A DNA stretch of 64,000 bases from Neoarius graeffei. Lineage: Eukaryota; Chordata; Actinopteri; Siluriformes; Ariidae. The stretch is from contig NC_083583.1 of NCBI RefSeq assembly GCF_027579695.1, positions 21,507,099 through 21,571,098 of the forward strand. Reading direction: 5' to 3'. A program made the translations under genes and the position numbers. Below the pieces are notes generated by a model. The model made no database searches. It had not been told where the DNA came from and worked only from the letters and a program-made list of their open reading frames with translations. Positions 1-10,357 of the stretch are shown here, one piece after another (the stretch's first letter is position 1; the number at the start of each line of letters is the position of its first letter).

Positions 1-258
1 AGGAAGTACGTACATCTATACGACTCCAGTTCTAGTCATTATATTAAAAAAAAAAAAAGTTCTAGTCATTATAAGTAACCGGAGGATAAACACTCCACTA
101 ACCACACCCACCAACGACTCCTAGCGACTTCGCGCCCCCTTGCGTTGTGCCGGTGAATAACATCGCGCACGGCTATTATCCCCGCTCAACAATAAATTAC
201 AACTGTCTGCAAAAAGCTATCTGCGAAAGCCTTGTCGCACGAACATACAGAGGCCTTA
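1..258 (-). repeat. TIR/MITE family A, partial copy
   Basis: This stretch is nearly the reverse complement of part of 44873-45383, the complete copy of the same short element. It is cut by the window edge. A short segment (TTCTAGTCATTAT) is duplicated around a poly-A run at about 43-75. The inner end, near AGGCCTTAAGTC, matches the terminus of the other copy. No coding potential was seen. Confidence 0.7.
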
Positions 259-439
259 AGTCTGGCGCGATTGAGGCACCTGCGTATACAAAATACATGA
301 CATGCAGCCATTGGGTTAAGCCCTACCATGCACTCCTTCTTAAAGACTTGAGTATTTCTTTAAATTTATTGTCATTTCACATTTTTGAATGTACAACAAA
401 ACACTAAACAGGAAGGCCACAAAGATTATGAATTTCAAG

Positions 440-482
<43 letters not shown>

Positions 483-948
483 CAGTATGTGGTGAAATTA
501 TCCGCGTAAGGATGACCAGGCAGGCGATTATATCAGTTCTGTTGCCCTCTCGGTGCTGCTACCATGAACGCCCGGAAATCACACACACGCACACAGAGAC
601 CCTACTGTTATTATTAGGCTATTCAAAATCATAGGCCTATACTGAGCAAAAATCGCATTAGAACTTCAAAGATCATGAAGCATTAAACCGACAGATAGCG
701 GAGTCAACCGTTTACATAATTATAATATCTCGGCTGCGTTTAGAATGCATTCTACTTTGCGTCGCTACGTTTTACGTAACGTTCGATTGGGGGGGGGGCA
801 TTGATGATGAGCACAAAGGCACGTGTCACTTACTGTAGAGCGTATAAACTCAGGCCATTGAATGAGGTTTTTTTTTTTTTTTTGAATCTCACCTCGGGAG
901 AAGTGGGTGGACGGCGTAACCCCGCGTACCACGCCCACTACACCCCTG
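259..948. other. unassigned intronic sequence with AT microsatellite
   Basis: No gene or recognised element was found. It contains a (TA)n array at 441-478, a G run near 790 and a poly-T run near 869-884. It belongs to the intron that separates mfn1 exon 7 (8872-9025) from the missing continuation to the left. Confidence 0.4.
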
Positions 949-1102
949 ATTACTGTCTAGACTAATTATTTTGCCCAGTGCCTTTCCTTACTGCAAACTT
1001 TCGTCTTCTGTAGAAAGCAGAGTCTCTTCCGTGGAAATGACCGGCAGGCTGAAGATTGCGCTTCGGAGAGAGAGAGAGAGAGAGAGAGCGGTTGCTCTGA
1101 AG
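949..1102 (+). repeat. 155-bp direct repeat R, left copy
   Basis: Almost identical to 61225-61380 in the same orientation, differing by a substitution or two and by the length of an internal GA run. Similarity begins at ATTACTGTCTAGAC and ends at TTGCTCTGAAG. Flanks on both sides are unrelated between the copies, so it behaves like a dispersed repeat. Both copies lie in the split mfn1 intron. Confidence 0.75.
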
Positions 1103-1764
1103 TTTCCTTTGAAGATCTTCGTAGCTCGTGAGAAGAAAGTTCTGATCAGACAGGTTAGGACGGTCCAGCCGCTCCCAACACCAATAAAACTGCCTTTTGG
1201 TTGCAGTCTAGTACGTACTGAAAGAAATAACTGACAAAACCGGTTTATAACTCACTTGAGTTAAAAACGCGCGTGTTTCCTGGAGTCCACCGTGATCAAG
1301 GGTGGACAGAAGGAGGAGAACGTTCTAAAACGTGTCTCTTGCAGGAAAGAGTCGTGGTTTCGTACGGTCCGATGGTGAGCGTCCCTCTATGGTCTGTCCT
1401 CCGCTCAGTTCAGACACCAGAGACAAAGAAAAATGGAGTTTCCAAGTCTCTTATGTGAAACCTGAGGAATGATGTACGTGATCCCGCCCAGGCGTGACGT
1501 TGTCAACGCGGAAGTGTAGTTCTTAGACACAAGATGGCGGCATGATACCTACAACTGACGTATGAAAAGTTTAGGTCAAATCAGGGACAGGGTGTCGCCG
1601 ATCCTCCACTGGCACGCAGATATTCATGGCTAAAAGTGCTTTGGGAATTTAATGCATCTTTATGGACTTAAACAGAAAGAGAACAGAAAGAGAACATAAA
1701 ATAAATACAACAGAGTAAGTGAACTTGTGTTTTAAGGTGTGTCTAGATTGAAACATGGCCTAAA
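1103..1764. other. unassigned, relatively CpG-rich sequence
   Basis: No supportable ORF or element. The segment near 1480-1560 (AACGCGGAAGTG, then AAGATGGCGGC) looks like a promoter or first exon, but this style of sequence is also common at the 5' ends of fish transposons, so no gene is called. Confidence 0.3.
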
Positions 1765-2143
1765 ATCTCATCTCATCTCATTATCTCTAGCCGCTTTATC
1801 CTTCTACAGGGTCGCAGGCAAGCTGGAGCCTATCCCAGCTGACTACGGGCGAAAGGCGGGGTACACCCTGGACAAGTCGCCAGGTCATCACAGGGCTGAC
1901 ACATAGACACACACAACCATTCACACTCACATTCACACCTACGGTCAATTTAGAGTCACCAGTTAACCTAACCTGCATGTCTTTGGACTGTGGGGGAAAC
2001 CGGAGCACCCGGAGGAAACCCACGCGGGCACGGGGAGAACATGCAAACTCCACACAGAAAGGCCCTCGTCGGCCACGGGGCTCGAACCCGGACCTTCTTG
2101 CTGTGAGGCCACAGCGCTAACCACTACACCACCGTGCCGCCCC
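1765..2143 (-). mobile_element. tRNA-derived SINE (Mermaid/V-SINE-like), full length
   Basis: Read on the minus strand it starts GGCGGCACGGTGGTG, carries tRNA-like A-box (TAGTGGTTAGCG) and B-box (GGTTCGAGCCC) motifs, then a conserved body, and ends in ATAATGAGATGAGATGAGAT. At least 17 related copies lie in this window. The short ORFs inside it are by-products of the repeat. Confidence 0.9.
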
Positions 2144-2190
2144 CGCAAAGCATATCTAATGTGTTTAAAAATTATTCTGAAATATGTCTA

Positions 2191-2211
2191 AGGCCATGTT
2201 TACATTTGGTT
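2191..2211 (+). mobile_element. MITE family B, left stub
   Basis: AGGCCATGTTTACATTTGGTT is the left end of a roughly 390-bp element whose remainder lies at 7753-8116. The two pieces are separated by the DIRS insertion. A second, uninterrupted copy lies at 17106-17434 and shows the undisturbed junction (CTTGGTTTTAAAATGC). Confidence 0.75.
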
Positions 2212-2395
2212 CTATTTTGTTTCTACTGACCGCCAGAGGCGGTGCTTTCAGCACATGGATATCCATCACACGAACGTGCAGGTCGAGTAATAGTAACAAC
2301 AAAGTCACGTGTGACCTGGGTGACGTCACCCCGTGACCCCGGCATAAAAGACCGGTAAACCCAGGAAGTGACCTCTTACATCTTCTCGCGTTTGC
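2212..2395 (+). repeat. DIRS left inverted terminal repeat
   Basis: From GACCGCCAGAGGCGGTGC to AGGAAGTGACCTCTT it is the reverse complement of about 7563-7715. It contains GCATAAAAGACC, a possible TATA-like promoter element, followed by the transcribed leader. Confidence 0.88.
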
Positions 2396-2509
2396 AGGTT
2401 GCGAGTTGGGTTGAAATTTGGACAAAGCGCTGAGGTAGTTTCGTTACCCGTAGGGTTGGGGCTGTGCTTATGCACCCTCCAAGAAACTGCGCTAAGTCCA
2501 CCAACTCTT

Positions 2510-3230
2510 GTCGTTATATTCGTATTGATTTATTACTCCGTAAGCTGAGCGCTCTCGCTCGGTGGAGTTAGCTGATTAGCCCTCCGGGGCGGTGTCCTCA
2601 CCGCTGGAGGCCGGCTTGTTTTCGCTTCAGGTAAGCGGGTTTCATTATTTAAATTAAAGCGGCGTTCCTCTCGCCGCTGTTTATCAGTTTTGCGGCGCTC
2701 GGCGCCTACCCTTGTTAATATTATTAACCACCTTGTTTTGTGTAGCCTCGCCACCGGCCTGTTCACAGGCCGGCTGTCTTGTGTGTTGTATTCGTATTGA
2801 TTTATTACTCCGTTAAGCTGAGCGCTCTCGCTCGGTGGAGTTAGCTGATTAGTCCTCCGGGGCGGTGTCCTCACCGCTGGAGGCCGGCTTGTCCTCATTC
2901 AGGTAAGCGGTTTTCATTTATTTAATTTAAAGCGGTGTTCCTCGCCGCTGTTTATCAGTTCTGTGGCGCACTGCGCCTATCTTTGTTAATATTATTAACC
3001 GCCTTATTTTGTGTAGCCTTGTCTCCGGCCTGCTCACAGGCCGGCGGTCTTGTGTGTTGTATTCGTATTGTTACTCCGTTAAGCTGAGCGCTCTCGCTCG
3101 GTGGAGTTAGCTGACTAGCCCTCCGGGGCGGTGTCCTCGCCGCTGGAGGCTGGCTTGTTGTCGCCCAGGTAAGCGGTTTTCATTCATCTAAATTAAACGG
3201 TGTTTCTCGCCGCTGCTTATCAGTGCTGTG
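2510..3230 (+). repeat. tandem ~270-bp leader repeats of the DIRS element
   Basis: Three head-to-tail units begin near 2512, 2788 and 3058. Each carries TATTCGTATTG, a GAGCGCTCTCGCTCGG block and AGGTAAGCGG. A fourth unit recurs at about 3838-4060, so the leader and the start of gag have also been duplicated as a larger (~800 bp) block. Confidence 0.85.
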
Positions 3231-3356
3231 GCGCACGGCGCCTATCCTTGTTAATATTCCCGACCACGGGTGTGTTCGCCCGGTCGTTTTTCATTACCGC
3301 CTGATTGTTTATTTTGGGCTGCTTACTTGGGGTGTTCTCGCCCTATTTTTTAAGTT

Positions 3357-4441
3357 CCCTTCTGCCAGCCAGGCGTCATGGACCTCTCTCTCGCTGCGCC
3401 AACTGCCGGTCCCCCTCGAACCGGAGGACGGCCACCGCGAGTGCCCCTCATGCCTGGGTATTGATCACCTGCGGCAGGGGCTGACGGACATGGCCTGCGC
3501 AGACTGCATGTGCCTGGGCGTGGCTGCGCGGACCGCCGGGCTGGCTCGGCTGGATTCTCCGTCTGACATCCCCCGGGCCTCGGGGGGACAGGACACGGTG
3601 TCGGCTGCAGCAGCGGGGCCCAGCAAGCGCCGTGGGTTCCCCCACACGTCTTCGCTTTTAAGGCGAAAAAGAAGCGCTCGGGCGATTTGGCTCAGAAGGT
3701 GGAGGTGATGTCCACAGAGCTGGAGGAGATGAAGGCCCTGCTGGCGAATCTTCAGCCTCCGCCACAGGGGGCAGTGTTCCCGCTGCAGGGCCCTGGCGGC
3801 AATGCAGGACACCCCTACCTATGGTCCGGCCTGCTCACGGGCCGGCTGTCTTGTGTGTTATATTCGTATTGTTTGTTACTCCGTTAAGCTGAGTGCTCTC
3901 GCTCGGTGGAGTTAGCTGACTAGCCCTCCGAGGCGTGTCCTCGCTGCTGGAGGCCGGTTTGTTATCGCTCAGGTAAGCGGTCTTCATTCATTTAAATTAA
4001 AGCGGTGTTTCTCGCCGCTGTTTATCAGTTCTGTAGCGCACGGCGCCATCCTTGTTAATATTCCCGACCACGGGTGTGTTCGCCCGGTCGTTTATTTTCT
4101 ATTTCCGCCTGATAGTTTATTTTGGGCTACTTACTTGGAGCGTTCTCGCCCTATTTAAGTTCCCTTCTGCCAGCCAGGTGTCATGGACCCCCAGACGCTG
4201 GAGGGGACGAGCGCGGCATCACGGGAGCTGTGTGACGCGGCTCCAGGCCTTTGCCTACTCGTCGCGGGAACTGGGCCGGCTGATGTCGTATCTCACCCTC
4301 GGCCGCCAGCAGATATGGCGGGCACAGTCCCCTCTGGCCGAGCCCGACCGGCGTGTGCTGCACTCTCTCCCTGTTGTCCCCGGGGAGCTGTTTGGCGAAG
4401 CCACTCAGCAAGCCTTGGATCGGAGTGCCCAGGTCATCTAG
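3357..4441 (+). pseudogene. DIRS gag-like region, interrupted by a duplicated leader
   Basis: The first segment (to about 3830) has a cysteine/histidine pattern CPSCLGIDH followed by CADCMCLG, typical of DIRS ORF1 in fish. The second segment, from the ATG at 4183 in a shifted frame, has SSRELGRLMSYLTLGRQQIW, which I recognise as the C-terminal part of fish DIRS gag. Leader sequence at 3838-4160 separates them and both copies of the junction share TTCTGCCAGCCAGG. No single open frame covers the region, so it is a broken gene. Confidence 0.7.
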
Positions 4442-4741
4442 GCGTAACAGCAGTTCGCTGGCCCCCGCCAGGCCCACCACCATGGCAATGCTGCCCAGTC
4501 CTTCAGGGGGCCCACACCGACTCTGTCTCGGCCACGCACCCGCCAGGAGACCAGACGGGTTGATGACTTTCGCCACCCCACCACCTCCAGGACCCGCGGT
4601 GCCGCCCCCTACACCCAGTCCACTCCTCGTCGCCCCCATGGTGACCGACGGGGGCGCTCTGGATGGCGCTGATATCAGCGCGCCGGCGGTCGGCCACTTT
4701 TCCAGCGAACAGCTCCAAAGCTGGAGAGCGTTGACCCCTGG

Positions 4742-6280
4742 GTGCTGGTGACCCTCACCGAGGGTTACCGCATCCATTTCTGCCGCCGTCCACCACGTTT
4801 CATGGGGTCAAACACCACCGTGAGCCATCCGGGGAAGTCCCTCGTCCCCCGGCAGGGAATTGCCACCCTCCTGGAGAAAGGAGCAGTCTCTCCCATCGAC
4901 AGGCAGAGACAGCAAGGTGGGTTCTACTCCAGGTATTTTCGGGTTCCGAAGGATGGCGGTATCCGCCCGATCCTCGACCTGAGGTCCCTCAATTCCCACT
5001 TGAGGACCATGAGGTTCCGCATGCTGCGTACAGTGGATGTCTTACACCACATCCAGGCGGGCGACTGGTTTGTCACCTTCGACCTGAAAGACGCCTACTT
5101 CCATGCTCCCATTGTGCCACACCACAGGCAGTTCCTGCGGTTTGCCTTCGAGGGCCAGGCTTTCGAGTTCAATGTTCTGCCCTTTGGGATACCGCTGGCA
5201 CCCCGTGTGTTCACCGGATGTGCGGCAGCGGCATCGGCACTACTTCAGGCAAGGGGTTTGCGTGTCCTGCCCTACCTGGACGACTGGCTTGTCTGTTCAC
5301 GGTCAGCAGCTCAGGCCCGCACCAACATCGCGACTGTGCTCTCGCATGTCGTAGAGCTGGGGCTCAGGGTGAATTACAAGAAGAGCTCGCTGGTGCCCAG
5401 CCGGGAGACTACTTTCTTGGGCATGCACCTGGATTCGAGGTCGTTGATGGTAACTCCCTCCCAGACCAGGATCCACAACATCCGCCTACTGCTTGGCTGC
5501 TTCGGACGGGGTAGGTCACTCGCCCTGAAGACCTTTCAGCGCCTGCTGGGCATGCTTACGGCAGCCTCCTCTCTGGTCCCGCTGGGACTTCTGGACTTAT
5601 GCCGCTTCAGAGGTGGTTCAACGGTCTCCACCTCCACCCGGTGCTGCACGGGCGCAGCACATCAACGTGCTGGAGCTACGGGCTGTGTTCCTCGGCCTAC
5701 AGCACTTCCTCTTAGGCCTGACCGGCAGACACGTTCTGGTGCGGACGGACAACGCTACGGTAGTGTACCACATCAACCACCAGGGAGGCACAAAGTCCCT
5801 CCAGTGCTTGGAAGTGGTTGGCCAACTTCTGCGGTGGGCCCATCGACATCTCTTGAGCCTGTGTGCCATGTACTTGCCAGGCACTGCCAACAGGGCAGCA
5901 GATCTGCTGTCCCGCCAGGACCCCGATCCCGGGGAATAGAGATTCAATCCAGCGGTGGTTCTCGCCATCTGGGAACGTTTTGGCAGGGCAGAGGTGGACC
6001 TCTTTGCCTGCCAGGAGTCGACATACTGCCCTCTGTGGTTCAGCCTCCATGGCCCCAGTCCCCTGGGCCAGGATGCGCTGGCGCATGCTTGGCCGAGGCA
6101 ACTGCTGTATGCCTCCCCCCCTCTGCTGCTGATCGTGCCAACCCTACACAGGGTTGCGATGGACCACCACGGGCTGCTGCTTGTCGCCCCCCCCGGTGGC
6201 CGGGCAGAGTGTGGTTCCCAAGTTGCTGCAACTTCTGAACGGCGACCCCTGGTGCCTGCCAGTGGGGACTGACCTGCTAT
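4742..6280 (+). pseudogene. DIRS reverse transcriptase / RNase H (decayed)
   Basis: Frame 2 encodes the reverse transcriptase. The fingers motif FYSRYFRVPKDGGIRPILDL is near 4925-4985, FDLKDAYFHAPI near 5080-5110 and the catalytic LPYLDDWLV near 5270. Frame shifts at about 5610 into RNase H, with NVLELRAVFL near 5665, VRTDNATVVYHINHQGG near 5740 and LPGTANRAADLLSRQ near 5875. The stretch that normally links WFNGLHLHPV to HINVLEL, including the first catalytic aspartate of RNase H (TTDAS-type motif in relatives), has been deleted. A TAG at 5937-5939 replaces the Trp expected after GE. Downstream, FGRAEVDLFACQES marks the usual DIRS domain. Confidence 0.85.
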
Positions 6281-6439
6281 CACAGCTGGGAGGGCAGATC
6301 TGGCACCCGGATCCAGCCCGTCTGCAGCTCTGGGTATGGCCGCTGAAGGGCCGGACCCCCTGCGAGGTCCTTGTGAGCCGGCAGTGGTCAATACCATTGC
6401 AAGCTCTCGGGCACCCCCCACCAATGCCCTCTATGCCAA

Positions 6440-7372
6440 CAGATGGAGGCTTTTCTCCAACTGGTGCTTAACTCGGGGGGAGGAGCCTACATGCTGCCCC
6501 CTGCCGACCATTTGACTGTTCCGCCAGTCTCTGCTTTGATAAGGGTCTTATCCCTGCCACCATCAAGGTCTATGCAGCTGCCATCTCTGCTCAGCATGCC
6601 AGAGTTGGGGGAAGGACCGTGGGGTCCCACGCCTTGGTGGCACGTTTCTTGAAGGGTGCTCTCCGGTTGAGACCCCCCCGACGGAGCCGGGTACCCACAT
6701 GGGACCTTCATTGGTGCTGCAGGCTCTCTGCGACGCACCGTTCTGAGCCCCTGCTCACGGCAGACATTTCATGGCTCTTCCTGAAGACTGCTTTTCTTCT
6801 GGCCATTACATCGATGAGGCGCGTCGGGGAACTACACGCGCTGTCAGTCAGTGGGGAGTGCCTGCAGTGGCACTCCGGCGACAGTGGGGTCACCCTGTGG
6901 CCTAACCCCTCTTTCCTCCCAAAGACCCTCTCTGCTACCTTCGTCAACCAGCCCCTTAGCCTTACGGCGTTCGAGGCGGGCCATGGTGAGAGGTCGGAAC
7001 TTGTGCCCAGTTCGCGCCCTCAGGGTGTACGTGTCGCGTACAGAGGGCTTCCGTAGGAGTGACGCCCTGTTTCTGTGCCACACAGGACCGTCGAGGGGTC
7101 TGGCGCTCTCCAAGCAGAGGCTATCCAAGTGGATAGTCGAGGCCATATTACATGCCTACAGGCACAGTGGCTTCCCGATTCCTCCGGCTGCCAGGGCGCA
7201 CTCTGCACGGGGCGTGGTAGCCTCATGGGCATCACTGAAGGGCGTGCCCCTTTCAGACATATGCAGCGCAGCCTCCTGGGCTTCCAGCTGCACCTTCACC
7301 AGGTTTTACCGTCTTAATGTCGTCCCACATAATCCTGTGGCGACGGCTGTCATTCCAGGCCCGTCGCAGCAG
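6440..7372 (+). pseudogene. DIRS tyrosine recombinase (decayed)
   Basis: The tyrosine-recombinase signature is present across shifted frames: the first catalytic arginine in SMRRVGELHAL near 6815, the HxxR box as AHSARGVVASWASL near 7195, and the tyrosine in FTRFYRLNVV near 7305. Such enzymes integrate circular DIRS DNA. An internal frame change near 6985-7015 and stops upstream show that the copy cannot make a full protein. Confidence 0.82.
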
Positions 7373-7417
7373 CACTGGGTACGGGTAGGTACTCCTCATG
7401 ACCTGGTTGGTATTAGT

Positions 7418-7519
7418 CATCCATGTGCTGAAAGCACCGCCTCTGGCGGTCAGTAGAAACGAAATAGAACGAGGGTTATGTATATAACCGCGGTTCTATG
7501 AGTTTCGGATGACCGCCAG
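7418..7519 (+). repeat. DIRS internal complementary region (ICR)
   Basis: 7422-7467 is the reverse complement of the left end (2212-2260, one mismatch seen). 7468-7519 is the exact reverse complement of the right end (7701-7752, 52 bp). In DIRS replication this region templates circularisation, so its agreement with both termini fixes the element borders. Confidence 0.92.
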
Positions 7520-7559
7520 AGCTTGGCAGTCACTCGGAGTGTACACGAGAAGATTTGCC

Positions 7560-7752
7560 AAGAGGTCACTTCCTGGGTTTACCGGTCTTTTATGCCGGGG
7601 TCACGGGGTGACGTCACCCAGGTCACACGTGACTTTGTTGTTACTATTACTCGACCTGCACGTTCGTGTGATGGATATCCATGTGCTGAAAGCACCGCCT
7701 CTGGCGGTCATCCGAAACTCATAGAACCGCGGTTATATACATAACCCTCGTT
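7560..7752 (-). repeat. DIRS right inverted terminal repeat
   Basis: Inverted relative to 2212-2395. It extends beyond the left repeat with ATAGAACCGCGGTTATATAC and CCCTCGTT at the terminus, the part matched by the second half of the ICR. Confidence 0.88.
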
Positions 7753-8116
7753 TTAAAATGGGTCTTAGATGATCGGATCACAAGTGGACAGCCAAGACAC
7801 ATCGCCGTTTACACCTGTGTGTATCATGCATCTCAAAGGTGTCCAGCTGATCACTTGTGTTCAGATTTCGTTACTACCTACATCACTTCTGCTAAAAGGT
7901 CAAAGGGCTCCATGCACAGTTATGTTAAAAACATAAAACTTGCAACATATCGTCATTATTTTCTTGCTCTCCACCCCCTTCCAGACCACCTCGGCAAGTG
8001 GTTTGAATGATCGGATCACAACATGCCTTGGTGATCGTTTACACTTGTATTTAGCGTGATCCACTTGTGATCCAATCACCTAAGACGCATTCTAAAACTA
8101 AATGTAAACAGGGCTT
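7753..8116 (+). mobile_element. MITE family B, right part
   Basis: The main body and right terminus. It begins TTAAAATGGGTCTTAGATGA and ends in AATGTAAACAGGGCTT, whose reverse complement resembles the left end (AGGCC-TGTTTACA). It belongs with 2191-2211 and is the insertion target of the DIRS element. Confidence 0.75.
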
Positions 8117-8871
8117 AAATTGTGTTAATCAGCCTTTGATATAATGATTAACTCTAAATTGTGAAATGCACATACTGTATGATTTCTTCTTTATTGCTAG
8201 AAAATAAGTTGTGGTATGAATGAATATAGATTTGTCATCATTATGAAACAAAAATAAATATATTAAACTGAGTCATGATCATAATCAGATTAGAGAATAG
8301 ATGCAGTTAATAATAAAATATAATACATTAAAAAAACTGTAGATTATAGCCTTTCAAAGGCTCACAAAGAAAAAAAGAATTCAATTTATGTGATCATGTT
8401 ATGATTTATTATTCAATGATCTATTTATTGCAATGAAATATTACAAAATTCACTGCAATATACATTAATTGCTGATTTTTATGGTGTACTTCACACATCC
8501 TCGCTCACCTCCAATAAAGGCCCTGAGAGTCAACGTCATGTGGGTTTAGATGTGTCTTGGTTTCTGGCTGGTTGTTAAATACATGCATGAATAGGTTTTT
8601 TTTTCCTTTATCAATTTCCCCATTCTTTGATAACAGGATCATCCTGTGCTTAATATGTTTGTGACTGCTGTTCACAAGTCATACAACAGAGATAAAATCA
8701 TCTGCTAAATAAATAAATAAATGAATAAGGAAGTCATCGTTCAACTTCTCATGAGTATGTGGGTACACTGTGGCTGTTACTAAGCACGGTCAACACCGGA
8801 GTAACCACGTATGACATGCTGGCAGAAGTAGGCAGCTAAAGTGCCATGTACCCTGAGCGTGACCTGCTTAC
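8117..8871. other. mfn1 intron sequence, no element recognised
   Basis: AT-rich sequence with no ORF. It lies 3' of mfn1 exon 7 and begins with the donor GTAAGC at 8871-8866. Nothing resembling exon 8 is seen between here and position 1. Confidence 0.5.
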
Positions 8872-9025
8872 CAGACTCTGGCATACCCTGCGCCCGCTGC
8901 ATTCTGGAGTTCAGCACCTCCTTGGCAGACACGAAGAAGATATGGTTTGGAGCCTGTTGGCGATCCACCACCCCAAGTTCCTCCACCAGGAAGTTCACAC
9001 ACCGGTCCATGTGCTGCTTACGTAC
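8872..9025 (-). CDS. mfn1: mfn1 coding exon 7 (residues 250-301)
   Basis: Acceptor TTTAG, donor GTAAGC. Encodes [20 protein letters not shown] and ends AQGMPESG with one base of the next codon. It completes the GTPase domain (FFVSAKEVL). The expected continuation, beginning with GT, is supplied exactly by the exon at 60297-60364. Confidence 0.93.
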
Positions 9026-9142
9026 CTAAAGTAGAAGGCAGTTGTAAAATCAGTCATGTAATCTCGCAAAATAAAGAGACTATGAAAAAAGGACAATATA
9101 TGGGAAATTTGTGATAAAAAAAAAAACAAATAAGGCACTCAC

Positions 9143-9250
9143 ATCCTCCATGTATTCTGGTTCAGAGGCGGAAGCGTCCCAGCGATTATTCAGGATGAAA
9201 ATGTTGGGCTTTGAAAGGCGTTCGTTTACTTTGTGGAAGAATTGTTTCTC
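9143..9250 (-). CDS. mfn1: mfn1 coding exon 6 (residues 214-249)
   Basis: Exactly 36 codons between AAAG and GTGAGT. Contains the guanine-specificity motif NNRWD (about residues 234-238) and [11 protein letters not shown], a stretch strongly conserved in vertebrate mitofusins. Confidence 0.94.
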
Positions 9251-10349
9251 CTTTGAGGAAGAAAGCACAAAGGAAGGTCAGAACACTTAAACTCTGGTAA
9301 CATGGTAGCAACTCAGCTGAGGAAAAACTCCATTCTCCAACAATCCACACACACACATGCAACAAAAGGGACGCCTGTGCATCCTGTCTTATCTGAGCGG
9401 AAGTGTTTCATGACTGAACAATAAAACACAACCTAAACGGTTATTCACAAAATAAACAGGTCATCTTTTTACCATGCAGGCCTAGTACATGAAATTAAAC
9501 AAGATCTTACTGGCTTTCTGAATTCAGGACAAATTTGCCAAAGAACCAAAATATTTACTAATTTACTTCCAGACTGATACACAAGCCAATTAGTTGGTAT
9601 TAAACATCTATGAAATGTCTCCCTCTAAAGTCATTAAAGGTAAACTGCCATTCAGATTTTTCAAGTGTAGGTCATGAAAAGAATTTTCCCTGATATCCAA
9701 TTATTTTTGTCTAGTGGACCGAAAGCTACTGAATTTGAATCACAGACTTCCAGTTTTATTAGGTTTTTTTTTTAATGGAACAAATAATGAATTTAGGACC
9801 ATGTGGCCCTAAATTCCCCGCTATTTTTTCCTGCTTCACTATGACCCAATTCAAGATACTATGTCATGCATCACGTGGTGGGCTTTCCCCATTCGCACAA
9901 GGCATTGTGGGACACAAATTTGAAACGGGAGAGAAGAAGAATGGCAGATGTGAGTGTGCGAATGAAACGTGAAAGACCGACTACAGTAACGGAAAGCGAG
10001 AAGAAAAGACGTTATGTCGCGAAGGAAAGGAAACGCAGGACCAAACTAATAAATATCGGCGGTCAGCAAGCACCTCGGTGTGATCAGCTGTTCGTTTAGC
10101 GACAGAATGATGGAACTGTCAGTGCACGGTCAAGGTAAACCTGTAGATGACGGTAATGCAACACTGTGGATGCCAGCTGCTGTAAAACCCAAAAGAAGAA
10201 GAAGAAGAAGGTAAACCTGCGCATGCGCACACGGACTTCTTCTGTCTGCTTGAAGCGAGCAATTTCATGCATATTATTTGCTAGCCAATCCCCTCAAGTT
10301 AAATAACTTCCCAGCCACATTTTTCTCCTTTTTTTTTTAGATATTACAG
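9251..10349. other. mfn1 intron with remnants of a LINE tail
   Basis: Mostly unassigned. 9941-10099 could encode a short basic peptide (MADVSVRMKRERP...) of the type found at 5' ends of fish transposons. 10140-10213 (GATGACGGTAATGCAACA, then CCAAAAGAAGAAG) resembles the 3' tail of an I-like LINE ending in a GAA repeat, as at 27070-27141. Confidence 0.4.
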
Positions 10350-10357
10350 AAATAAAC

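Larger units (their letters stand above)
2212..7752 (+). mobile_element. DIRS-type retrotransposon, 5.5 kb, structurally complete, ORFs decayed
   Basis: DIRS elements move through a circular intermediate using a tyrosine recombinase instead of a DDE integrase. This copy has inverted terminal repeats, a gag-like region, a reverse transcriptase with YLDD, a partial RNase H, a tyrosine recombinase, and an internal complementary region that matches both termini. It interrupts MITE B with no evident target duplication beyond the GTT at each border (2209-2211 and 7750-7752), as known for the group. Frameshifts, a TAG stop and a deletion in RNase H make it non-autonomous. Confidence 0.92.

Noticed and set aside
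1480..1560. CpG-rich promoter with AAGATGGCGG start
   Set aside because: No spliceable coding exon follows and such sequences are common at transposon 5' ends.
1796..2148. ORFs of 60-170 residues inside the SINE copies (e.g. reading [13 protein letters not shown])
   Set aside because: They recur in every SINE copy on both strands and come from the repeat, not from genes.
2533..2898. Minus-strand 121-residue ORF in the DIRS leader
   Set aside because: It follows the tandem repeat unit (repeated PPAVRTPPRR) and has no recognisable domain.
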